A stretch of DNA of 10,134 nt from Christensenella sp. UBA6880 (GTDB lineage Bacteria; Bacillota; Clostridia; Christensenellales; CAG-917): the NCBI GenBank assembly GCA_002449145.1, contig DKCG01000038.1:1-10134 (forward strand). Reading direction: 5' to 3'. The notes beneath the pieces were generated by a model. The model was not told the DNA's origin and did no database searches. It saw nothing but the letters and a program-made list of their open reading frames with translations. Of this stretch, positions 1-4,746 are shown one piece after another. Numbering within the stretch: the stretch's first letter is position 1; each line of letters begins with the position of its first letter. The position numbers were made by a program, and so were the translations under genes.

Positions 1-60
1 AACACGTGAGGAAGGGGGAAGCTTTTTTTAATTGTTTTTATTAATAAAAATATTATATTC

Positions 61-82
61 AATATGAATTATCATTCATATT
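61..82. promoter_or_regulatory. Operator-like inverted repeat upstream of the HMA gene
   Basis: Two perfect 9-bp arms, AATATGAAT (61-69) and ATTCATATT (74-82), are separated by TATC. The site ends 3 bp before the -35 box of the next promoter. An AT-rich repeat with TGAA/TTCA half-sites is typical of operators for metal-sensing ArsR/SmtB or Fur-family repressors. That fits a metal-binding gene downstream, but the regulator is not in the window and its identity is inferred. Confidence 0.55.
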
Positions 83-85
83 TTC

Positions 86-113
86 TTGACAATTCGCTAT
101 TCGGTGCTATACT
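86..113 (+). promoter_or_regulatory. Sigma-A promoter of the HMA gene
   Basis: A consensus -35 TTGACA (86-91) and a -10 TATACT (108-113) are separated by 16 bp. The predicted start of transcription is near 120, giving a leader of about 30 nt that carries a GGGGG ribosome binding site (140-144) ahead of the ATG at 150. Confidence 0.75.
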
Positions 114-149
114 TTTGGTGAAATCAAAATCTCATTTACGGGGGTTGGT

Positions 150-410
150 ATGAAAGAAATTACACTCAAAGTTGAAGGAATGCAATGCGGTATGTGCGAA
201 AGTCACGTCAACGACGCGGTGCGTAAAGCGGCAAACGTCAAAAAGGTTACGTCGTCGCACGTCGAGGGCAAAACAGTCGTAATTTGCGATGATAACGTAG
301 ACGTCGACGTCATCAAAAACGCAATTCAAAAAGACGGCTACAACGTCGGTGAAGTGGACATAAAACCTTACGAAAAGAAAGGTTTGTTCTCGTTCTTGAA
401 AAAGAAATAA
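150..410 (+). CDS. Heavy-metal-associated (CopZ-like) metal-binding protein
   Basis: This 86-aa protein is a single HMA domain. Residues 1-68 fit the compact beta-alpha-beta-beta-alpha-beta fold, with the metal loop GMQCGMC (Cys13 and Cys16) after strand 1, as in CopZ, Atx1 and the N-terminal domains of copper P-type ATPases. Such proteins bind Cu(I) or a similar soft metal in the cytosol and hand it to an ATPase or regulator. The C-terminal tail (about 72-86) is unusual: it is rich in Lys with a short hydrophobic stretch (GLFSFLKKK), which could bring it to membrane lipids or a partner. No copper ATPase or CsoR/CopY gene lies in the window, so it is expressed alone from its own promoter and ends before a hairpin terminator. 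Metal specificity (copper or another thiophilic metal) cannot be decided from sequence. Confidence 0.85.
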   Translation: MKEITLKVEGMQCGMCESHVNDAVRKAANVKKVTSSHVEGKTVVICDDNVDVDVIKNAIQKDGYNVGEVDIKPYEKKGLFSFLKKK

Positions 411-450
411 TCGTAAAAACGTCGATTTTTAATGTGTTCGATAAAAGCAG

Positions 451-475
451 AAACGCCACCGAATCGGTGGCGTTT
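451..475. terminator. Bidirectional hairpin terminator between HMA gene and xre
   Basis: A perfect 10-bp stem AAACGCCACC / GGTGGCGTTT encloses the loop GAATC. It lies between two convergent genes. Its A- and T-ended arms could supply short U-tracts in both directions, though neither tract is long. Confidence 0.7.
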
Positions 476-501
476 CACATTAAAATACAAAAGTTTATTC
501 T

Positions 502-705
502 TTAAATATCTGATAAACCAATTAAATAATCACTGGAAACATCGAAGAATTTTGCGCATTTATAAATTGCGCTTGCCGTGGGTTCTGCTTGATTATTAAT
601 CCATTTTGAAACAGCACGTTGAGTATAGCCGATTGCTCTTGCCAATACGACCTGTGTTGTTTTAGTTTCTTTCATTAATTGTTGCAAACGTTCACCAAAC
701 ACCAT
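502..705 (-). CDS. Small XRE-family (Cro/CI-type) transcriptional repressor
   Basis: This 67-aa protein consists of little more than one HTH_3 domain. Residues 4-60 hold the five-helix Cro/CI fold: ERLQQLMKE as helix 1, TQVVLARAIGY then TQRAVSKWINNQ as the DNA-reading helix-turn-helix, and AIYKCAKFFDVSSDYLIG as the typical closing helices. There is no C-terminal dimerisation or sensor domain, so it resembles phage Cro or small plasmid and immunity repressors. The gene diverges from the small-ORF cassette starting at 799. Repeated TAGAA/TTCTA sites fill the shared region, which strongly suggests that it represses itself and the divergent operon. The start at 705 has only a weak ribosome binding site. 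Its AT-rich composition matches the cassette to its right rather than the flanking housekeeping genes, consistent with acquisition as part of a mobile or accessory unit. Confidence 0.85.
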   Translation of the reverse strand: MVFGERLQQLMKETKTTQVVLARAIGYTQRAVSKWINNQAEPTASAIYKCAKFFDVSSDYLIGLSDI

Positions 706-706
706 A

Positions 707-724
707 ATAGAATTTTAGAACTAT
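707..724. promoter_or_regulatory. Operator O1 of the XRE repressor (overlaps xre 5' leader)
   Basis: The 18-mer ATAGAATTTTAGAACTAT, read on the minus strand, matches the operator at 744-761 at 15 of 18 positions. It starts 2 bp before the xre start codon, so bound protein would block xre transcription. Five TAGAA or TTCTA pentamers lie between 708 and 760. Confidence 0.55.
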
Positions 725-738
725 CTTTCTATTTTATG

Positions 739-767
739 TTGACATAGAACTATAATTCTATTATAAT
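739..767 (+). promoter_or_regulatory. Consensus promoter with embedded operator O2
   Basis: A perfect -35 TTGACA (739-744) and a perfect -10 TATAAT (762-767) are 17 bp apart. The spacer is occupied almost exactly by the near-palindrome ATAGAACTATAATTCTAT (744-761). A repressor on this site would exclude RNA polymerase. The promoter drives the cassette beginning at 799 and is probably very strong when derepressed. Confidence 0.8.
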
Positions 768-798
768 TAAATTATCAAAAAACAGGAGGGAACAAACT

Positions 799-966
799 AT
801 GTGGCCTTTTACAAAAAGTGAAAAGTGGTTTACAGGCGCATCCGGCACAATCACATTTTTTAATTATGCTGCAAAAGATGCGGAAATTATATTTTTTAGA
901 GATTATCTAAAATCAATAAAGAATATAAAAAACTTGAGAAAACAGGGGGATGTACTTCGATTTTGA
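799..966 (+). CDS. Hypothetical 55-aa protein, first gene of the XRE-controlled cassette
   Basis: This ORF is supported by a strong ribosome binding site, AGGAGGG (784-790), 8 nt before the ATG, and by the consensus promoter just upstream. The product starts MWPFTKSEKWFTG, is rich in aromatic and basic residues, and has a Lys-rich C-terminal part (residues 37-48). I recognise no family. It has no clear signal peptide or complete membrane span. It ends at TGA 964-966, 17 bp inside the next ORF, and a G5 run (945-949) lies at the junction. Deleting one G would fuse the two frames into one protein of roughly 170-180 aa, so this may be the N-terminal part of a frameshifted gene rather than a separate protein. 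Function unknown. Confidence 0.6.
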   Translation: MWPFTKSEKWFTGASGTITFFNYAAKDAEIIFFRDYLKSIKNIKNLRKQGDVLRF

Positions 967-1321
967 AAAGTTGTCATATTATCTTGCCGAGTATTCTAAA
1001 AGATTTACGAAAGGAGTAGATTTCAATTCTATGAATCATAATGCAATTGTTAGCTTTAAAAGAATGATGAATGTTGACGGAAGATCAAATCAGTTTTTGA
1101 CATACTTGCAAAATATTAATCATTCGTTATATGGTATACCGCTTGCAATTGTTGCAGATTTATTTGAAGCCGATAAGATTAAAGCGAGCGATAAGTGGTT
1201 GTATGATACGAAATTGTTTACTGGCGATGTGAACTCTGTTGCGGTTGATAATACAAATCAATCTTCAGCAGACAAAATCATCTCAAAAATGGTTGAATTG
1301 GGTATCGAGATAGAGGAATAA
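950..1321 (+). CDS. Hypothetical 123-aa protein of the XRE-controlled cassette
   Basis: The ORF is soluble-looking and mostly helical in character, with no motif I recognise. Features include an aromatic N-terminus (MYFDFEKLSYYLAEYSKRF), a central stretch ending in a hydrophobic segment (about residues 62-72), and an acidic end (GIEIEE). The assigned ATG at 950 directly follows a GGGGG run with no proper spacing, so independent initiation would be poor. Translation may depend on coupling with the overlapping 55-aa ORF, or the two may be one frameshifted gene. Neighbours (XRE repressor, very small ORFs, low GC) suggest phage-, plasmid- or defence-type cargo, but no function can be assigned. 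Confidence 0.65.
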   Translation: MYFDFEKLSYYLAEYSKRFTKGVDFNSMNHNAIVSFKRMMNVDGRSNQFLTYLQNINHSLYGIPLAIVADLFEADKIKASDKWLYDTKLFTGDVNSVAVDNTNQSSADKIISKMVELGIEIEE

Positions 1322-1401
1322 CGTAAGATAATTAGCAAAACAATTAATTAGAAAATCAAAATTAAATATTATTTTAAAAAATATTTATAGGAGGAAATAA
1401 A

Positions 1402-1560
1402 ATGGATGGTTTTTCGAGTTATGAAGGTGATGCGGTAATGTGGAAAGTTGTGCACGATCATGGAACAACTTTTGTGCATGCAAAAAGCGAAGCAATAGCA
1501 TTGCAAAGGTTTATGGCAAAATATCCAAATTATAATGTCAGAGATATTGTAAGAGTTTAA
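1402..1560 (+). CDS. Hypothetical 52-aa protein, last gene of the cassette
   Basis: This short ORF has an excellent ribosome binding site, AGGAGG (1389-1394), 7 nt before its ATG, so I regard it as real. The product is one small alpha/beta-looking domain: a strand-like MWKVVHDHGTTFVHA, then a helix SEAIALQRFMAKYP, then NYNVRDIVRV. This pattern resembles many short orphan proteins of phages and integrative elements, but I cannot name a family. It follows the 123-aa ORF after an 80-bp AT-rich gap with no obvious terminator, so it is probably in the same transcript under XRE control. Confidence 0.6.
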   Translation: MDGFSSYEGDAVMWKVVHDHGTTFVHAKSEAIALQRFMAKYPNYNVRDIVRV

Positions 1561-1650
1561 TTTTTAACATAATTGTTTTGATAACAGTGAGCAATTAGAG
1601 CTTTTGAACTTTAATCACACTATAATTAAATAATTTAATAAATACGCAAT

Positions 1651-1679
1651 AAAACCGAACGCTTAAAACGTTCGGTTTT
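1651..1679. terminator. Bidirectional terminator between the XRE cassette and glyS
   Basis: Arms AAAACCGAACG (1651-1661) and CGTTCGGTTTT (1669-1679) form a perfect 11-bp stem with a 7-nt loop. A-rich and T-rich ends serve as U-tracts for both the cassette (plus) and glyS (minus), which converge here. The stretch 1561-1650 otherwise holds only AT-rich sequence. Confidence 0.8.
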
Positions 1680-1717
1680 GAATACACAAAAAAATATTAG
1701 AGTGATATATTGATTGA

Positions 1718-3103
1718 TTAATACTTGAACTGCTCGGTGAAGTAGTCGACGAGGCTGTCGATGGGCAAGCGGACTTGTGCCATAGTGTCGCGTTCGCGCA
1801 CGGTTACGCAACCGTCTTCGAGAGTGTCGAAGTCAACGGTGACGCAGTAGGGCGTGCCGATTTCGTCTTGACGGCGGTATCTCTTGCCGATCGAAGCGGA
1901 CGTGTCGAAGTCGCAGGCGAAGTTTTTGGAAAGTTCGATATAGAGTTCTTCCGCTTTCTCGTTGAGTTGTTTTTGCAAGGGAAGGACGGCAACTTTGACG
2001 GGTGCGAGCGCGTGGTGCAAGTGAAGCACGACTCTCGTATCGTTTTCGCCGACTTGTTCTTCGTCGTATGCGTCGCAGAGAAATGCGAGGAACACGCGGT
2101 CTGCGCCGAGGGACGGCTCGACGACGTAAGGAACGTATTTTTCGTTGGTTACGGGGTCGATATAACTCAAATCCTTGCCAGACGTTTTCATATGCTGATT
2201 GAGGTCGTAGTCGGTGCGGTCTGCAACGCCCCAGAGTTCGCCCCAACCGAACGGGAATTTGTATTCGAAGTCGGTCGTCGCTTTGGAATAGAAGCAGAGT
2301 TCCTCTTTCTCGTGGTCGCGAAGTTTGAGGTTTTCGTCCTTCATACCGAGGTCGAGCAACCATTGATGGCAAAAATTCTTCCAGTAGTTGAACCATTCGA
2401 GGTCCGTTCCGGGTTTGCAGAAAAATTCAAGTTCCATTTGCTCGAATTCGCGGATACGGAAGATGAAGTTGCCGGGCGTGATTTCGTTGCGGAAACTCTT
2501 GCCGATTTGACCGATTCCAAACGGGATTTTCTTGCGGGTGGTGCGTTGCACGTTTTTGAAGTTTACAAAAATGCCTTGCGCGGTTTCGGGGCGAAGATAT
2601 ACGGTTGACGTGGAATCTTCGGTAACGCCGATGAAGGTTTTGAACATAAGGTTGAATTTTCTGACGCCAGTGAAGTTGCTGTTTCCGCAAACGGGGCAGG
2701 GGATTTTATGTTCGATGATATATTGTTCCATCTGCTCGTTTGTCCAACCCGAAATATTTTCTTCGATGCCGTGCTTTTGGTTGTATTCCTCGATGAGGTC
2801 GTCTGCGCGGTGACGAGATTTGCAAGATTTGCAGTCCATCAAGGGGTCGGAAAAACCGCCGATATGACCGCTTGCTTGCCACGTTGTCGGGTTCATAATG
2901 ATTGCGCTGTCAAGTCCGACGTTGTAGGGATTTTCAACCACGAATTTCTTCCACCAAGCCTGCTTGATGTTGTTTTTGAGTTGAACGCCGAGAGGGCCGT
3001 AGTCCCAAGAGTTGGAAAGACCGCCGTAGATTTCGCTTCCGGGATAGACGAATCCGCGGTTTTTTGCGAGGGCAACGAGTTTGTCCATAGTCAGTTGTGC
3101 CAT
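1718..3103 (-). CDS. glyS: Glycine--tRNA ligase, single-chain alpha2 type
   Basis: The 461-aa class II synthetase charges tRNA-Gly with glycine using ATP in the cytosol. Visible family landmarks are YGGLSNSWDYGPLG (about 26-39), a zinc-type insertion with CKSC (Cys91, Cys94) and CPVCG (Cys136, Cys139), RPETAQGIF (171-179), motif 2 FRNEI with RIREFEQME (204-224), motif 3 EPSLGADRV (329-337), and a C-terminal anticodon-binding domain beginning near APVKVAVLP (367). The length matches the alpha2 GlyRS family (about 460 aa), not the separate alpha/beta subunits. I chose the ATG at 3103 because AAAGGAGA (3111-3118) is correctly spaced before it; an in-frame ATG at 3127 lies upstream of that site. 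Its own promoter is at 3160-3188. No T-box leader is present, which is notable for a Firmicute aminoacyl-tRNA synthetase. Confidence 0.97.
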   Translation of the reverse strand: MAQLTMDKLVALAKNRGFVYPGSEIYGGLSNSWDYGPLGVQLKNNIKQAWWKKFVVENPYNVGLDSAIIMNPTTWQASGHIGGFSDPLMDCKSCKSRHRADDLIEEYNQKHGIEENISGWTNEQMEQYIIEHKIPCPVCGNSNFTGVRKFNLMFKTFIGVTEDSTSTVYLRPETAQGIFVNFKNVQRTTRKKIPFGIGQIGKSFRNEITPGNFIFRIREFEQMELEFFCKPGTDLEWFNYWKNFCHQWLLDLGMKDENLKLRDHEKEELCFYSKATTDFEYKFPFGWGELWGVADRTDYDLNQHMKTSGKDLSYIDPVTNEKYVPYVVEPSLGADRVFLAFLCDAYDEEQVGENDTRVVLHLHHALAPVKVAVLPLQKQLNEKAEELYIELSKNFACDFDTSASIGKRYRRQDEIGTPYCVTVDFDTLEDGCVTVRERDTMAQVRLPIDSLVDYFTEQFKY

Positions 3104-3122
3104 AAAGTTATCTCCTTTCGCA

Positions 3123-3139
3123 CTCATCCGGATGATGAG
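3123..3139 (-). promoter_or_regulatory. Small hairpin in the glyS leader
   Basis: CTCATC and GATGAG pair with a 5-nt loop, 5 bp upstream of the glyS ribosome binding site. It could modulate translation slightly. It is far too small to be a T-box. Confidence 0.35.
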
Positions 3140-3159
3140 CCGATAAATATTGTGTATAA

Positions 3160-3188
3160 ATAATAAAATAACGGCGCAAAAAAGTCAA
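3160..3188 (-). promoter_or_regulatory. Sigma-A promoter of glyS
   Basis: On the minus strand, -35 TTGACT (3183-3188) and -10 TATTAT (3160-3165) are separated by exactly 17 bp. The predicted leader is about 50 nt, leaving no room for a T-box riboswitch. Confidence 0.75.
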
Positions 3189-3235
3189 AGATAATCGTTA
3201 TATAACATAAATTAGGATATATTTACAAACGGTGC

Positions 3236-3389
3236 AAACGGAAAGCGGATTGAAAAGCGGAAGGTACTTCCAAAGTGTAAATTCAATTAGAAACGGAAAG
3301 CGTAACGAATCGTTTGCCCGAAAGGGAAGCGGACAACCGAAACGGAAGCGAGTTAAAAGCGGAACGTGTCTGTAAATCTGAAAGCGGCG
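3236..3389. repeat. Degenerate CGGAAAGCG-type short repeats
   Basis: Seven variants of a short purine-rich word occur in about 150 bp: AAACGGAAAGCG at 3236 and 3291, GAAAAGCGGAAG at 3252, AAAGGGAAGCGG at 3321, AAACGGAAGCG at 3340, TAAAAGCGGAAC at 3354 and GAAAGCGGCG at 3380. They lie upstream of the glyS promoter. The stretch 3190-3492 has no convincing gene; the Arg-rich minus-strand frame here is low-complexity and lacks a ribosome binding site. Confidence 0.5.
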
Positions 3390-3394
3390 CAAAT

Positions 3395-3428
3395 CAAACG
3401 CGCCACCTCGTTTGAGATGACGCGTTTG
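3395..3428 (-). terminator. Long hairpin downstream of the Cys-rich gene, possible terminator
   Basis: Arms of 15 nt (3395-3409 and 3414-3428) pair with two mismatch or wobble positions around the tetraloop GTTT. The outer 8 bp, CAAACGCG / CGCGTTTG, are perfect. On the minus strand it lies about 65 bp past the stop of the Cys-rich gene and is followed by only a short T stretch, so its terminator role is uncertain. The inner CTC-GTTT-GAG core also occurs in the terminator at 4524-4543. Confidence 0.5.
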
Positions 3429-3492
3429 CGACGTAGATACAAAAACGTAACTTCGGGCAATTCACGCTCATGTTATGCCCGCGCGACGCTTG

Positions 3493-3690
3493 TTATTTGC
3501 AGCAACCGCAGCCGCCCGTGCCGCCACCGCAAATGCAGGAAAGGATGAGAATCAGCCACACAATGTCGCAAGAATTGCATCCGCCCATCGTGCCGCCGCA
3601 ACCGCAGTTGTTGAAGAGCATCAAGAGCAAAATAATGTCGCAACAATTGCAGCCGCATCCGTTTGCACCGTTTGTAAAGAATCCGTTCAT
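3493..3690 (-). CDS. Small Cys/Gly-rich hydrophobic protein with internal duplication
   Basis: The 65-aa product has 13 Cys and 15 Gly. Its layout is a Cys cluster (12-17), a hydrophobic run (19-26), CGCGG (29-33), a second Cys pair (38, 41), a hydrophobic run (43-50), and CIC plus GCGCC near the end (52-64). The two halves are a repeat with a 24-residue period: Cys14, Asn15, Cys17, Asp18 and Ile19 align with Cys38, Asn39, Cys41, Asp42 and Ile43. The DNA shows the same 72-bp period (from 3562 and 3634). The gene is real rather than chance: AAGGAGGT (3698-3705) sits 7 nt before the ATG. The hydrophobic runs (about 8 residues) are short for membrane spans. It resembles Cys/Gly-rich small proteins of Firmicutes that are annotated hypothetical or 'high-cysteine'. 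A spore-surface, metal-binding or disulfide-linked structural role is possible but is inference. Confidence 0.8.
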   Translation of the reverse strand: MNGFFTNGANGCGCNCCDIILLLMLFNNCGCGGTMGGCNSCDIVWLILILSCICGGGTGGCGCCK

Positions 3691-3797
3691 TTTATGTACC
3701 TCCTTCTATATTCGGATTGCTCCTACATTACCTTACGCAACCTTTGAAATTTGTGTTACAAAGGCATTGAACGGATTTGAGATAAATATATTTTTGT

Positions 3798-4262
3798 GTG
3801 GATCAATTAAAGCGAATGATAGGAATAGTTGCGGGATTGCTGCTTGCGCTTGTGGTGTCGGGGTTATGCTCGCTCTGCTTCAACATCGACTTAAAGTGGT
3901 GGATTGCGCTCGATAAACCCGCGTTTGTGTTGCCAAACGTGTGGTTCAGCGTGTTCGTATGCGTGAGTTATTTGTCGTCGGTGCTTGCAATATCGAGGCT
4001 TGTCGAGTACAAGCATATTTTCCCGTCGATGCTTTATTTTTTCGTTTTGGGGATATTTTGCGTGCTGTTCGTGTTCTCGTTTTTCACGCTGAAAAATTTG
4101 CTCGTCGCATTCATATCGATGACGATAGTGCTTGCAACGTCCTATGCGCTCTTTATCCGATTTCTCACGAAAGAGGTGAAAATCGCCCTTGAATTTCTGC
4201 CGACGTTTCTATTCAACGTCTACGGCTTTTTGTGCGTCCTCTGCATTTTTATGAACAATTAA
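3798..4262 (+). CDS. TspO/MBR-family membrane protein (divergent)
   Basis: The product is 154 aa with about five membrane spans, the length and topology of TspO/peripheral benzodiazepine receptor proteins, which bind porphyrins and related ligands in the membrane. The family signature W-x-x-L-x-K-P-x-F followed by P-x-x-W-F is seen as WIALDKPAF, P46 and NVWF (residues 35-50), and SVFVCVSYLSS fits helix 2. LKNLLVAF (98-105) and LEFLPTFLFN (131-140) match the later helices, but the usual Trp and Tyr residues of helix 5 are missing, so ligand binding may differ. The start is uncertain: GTG at 3798 gives the usual charged N-terminus (MDQLKRM) but lacks a good ribosome binding site, and ATG at 3816 is the alternative. 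It diverges from the Cys-rich gene across 107 bp, which holds an inverted repeat (CCTTTG ... CAAAGG, 3740-3763). Confidence 0.75.
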   Translation: MDQLKRMIGIVAGLLLALVVSGLCSLCFNIDLKWWIALDKPAFVLPNVWFSVFVCVSYLSSVLAISRLVEYKHIFPSMLYFFVLGIFCVLFVFSFFTLKNLLVAFISMTIVLATSYALFIRFLTKEVKIALEFLPTFLFNVYGFLCVLCIFMNN

Positions 4263-4497
4263 AAAATAAAATCAATACCTTTTCGGGTCTTTGGTTCGAG
4301 CCAAAAGATAATCTATGCAACGGCGCCCGTTTTAATCCCTTATGCGAAAAAACAAAAAACATCTCGTTAGACTTGCGCTTTATTTGGCGTGGCATAGGGA
4401 TTCGCTCAACAGCGATTGTTACCGAAAGGTCAATCGCGTGCAGCCTGACCGTAGGGCAGGGCGCAACGTAGTTGCGGTGCGCAATGACGCACGTTTG
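4263..4497. other. Non-coding spacer rich in small hairpins
   Basis: No supported gene lies between the TspO stop and the tRNA terminator. The stretch contains a weak hairpin TTTGG / CCAAA just after tspO (4290-4305), a decayed tRNA-linked palindrome (4334-4402), and small stems such as GCAAC-GTA-GTTGC near 4463-4475. A plus-strand frame starting inside it has no ribosome binding site and spans these repeats, so I do not call it a gene. Confidence 0.6.
4334..4402. repeat. Decayed copy of the tRNA-Arg 3'-end palindrome
   Basis: The left arm AATCCCTTATGCG (4334-4346) is identical to that of the intact palindrome at 4498. The right arm GCATAGGGATT (4392-4402) differs from it by one missing A. 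Read on the minus strand, the right arm resembles a tRNA 3' end including CCA (CCCTATGCCACGCCA, compared with CCCTTATGCTACGCCA in the real tRNA). The central terminator-like stem has been lost. Offset between the two copies is 164 bp. Confidence 0.65.
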
Positions 4498-4568
4498 AAT
4501 CCCTTATGCGTAGAAAACAAAAGCCCAACTCGTTTGAGTTGGGTTTTGTTGGCGTAGCATAAGGGATT
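4498..4568. repeat. 71-nt palindrome joining the tRNA-Arg 3' end and its terminator
   Basis: The outer arms AATCCCTTATGC (4498-4509) and GCATAAGGGATT (4557-4568) are perfect 12-bp complements. After a 6x6 internal mismatch come 7 further pairs (AACAAAA / TTTTGTT), a one-base bulge and the 8-bp terminator stem. The right outer arm lies inside the tRNA (T-stem and acceptor 3' strand), so the left arm is an inverted copy of the tRNA end. Confidence 0.8.
4524..4543 (-). terminator. Terminator of tRNA-Arg
   Basis: CCCAACTC and GAGTTGGG form a perfect 8-bp stem with a 4-nt loop. On the minus strand it is followed by CTTTTGTTTTCT, a good U-tract. It begins 7 nt after the encoded CCA end. Confidence 0.85.
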
Positions 4569-4626
4569 CGAACCCCTGACCTTCTGGTCCGTAGCCAGAC
4601 GCTCTATCCAGCTGGGCTAATGCTAC
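4550..4626 (-). tRNA. tRNA-Arg, anticodon ACG, CCA encoded
   Basis: The 77-nt cloverleaf reads completely on the minus strand. The acceptor GTAGCAT pairs with ATGCTAC. The D-arm is GCCC-AGCTGGATA-GAGC, and the anticodon stem TCTGG / CCAGA holds the loop CTACGGA, giving anticodon ACG (read as ICG after deamination, for CGU/CGC/CGA). The variable loop is short, and the T-arm is AGGGG-TTCGAAT-CCCTT. The discriminator G is followed by an encoded CCA (4550-4552). It has its own promoter and terminator and is a single tRNA unit. The 3' third takes part in a competing long hairpin with the trailer sequence. Confidence 0.97.
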
Positions 4627-4656
4627 ATTCGATAGGGCTTTTCTTTAAGCATAGTT

Positions 4657-4685
4657 ATTATATTGTTATCCAAAAGAAAAGTCAA
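4657..4685 (-). promoter_or_regulatory. Promoter of tRNA-Arg
   Basis: On the minus strand, -35 TTGACT (4680-4685) and a perfect -10 TATAAT (4657-4662) are spaced by 17 bp. Transcription would start about 25 nt before the mature tRNA 5' end. Confidence 0.85.
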
Positions 4686-4746
4686 CCGTTTGCGGAAACA
4701 TCTTTCACAAAAAATCACTTTGCCGTTTCTGAAAGCGGCGGCGGTT

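Noticed and set aside
1775..2608. Long plus-strand open frame opposite glyS (277 codons)
   Set aside because: It is the antisense shadow of a confidently identified glyS gene, with no ribosome binding site and no family features.
3104..3127. Upstream start of glyS at 3127
   Set aside because: The Shine-Dalgarno sequence (3111-3118) lies inside this extension, so the ATG at 3103 is the real start. The extra residues also do not resemble the family N-terminus.
3198..3392. Minus-strand 64-aa Arg-rich ORF upstream of glyS
   Set aside because: It encodes the degenerate repeats in low-complexity form, lacks a ribosome binding site and overlaps the approach to the glyS promoter.
4232..4557. Plus-strand ORFs between tspO and the tRNA
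   Set aside because: They cross the tRNA-derived palindromes, lack ribosome binding sites and have no recognisable composition or domain.
4334..4568. Integrase attachment site at tRNA-Arg
   Set aside because: The repeated tRNA-end segments nearest the tRNA are inverted, and no integrase gene or bounded island is adjacent, so an att interpretation is not supported.
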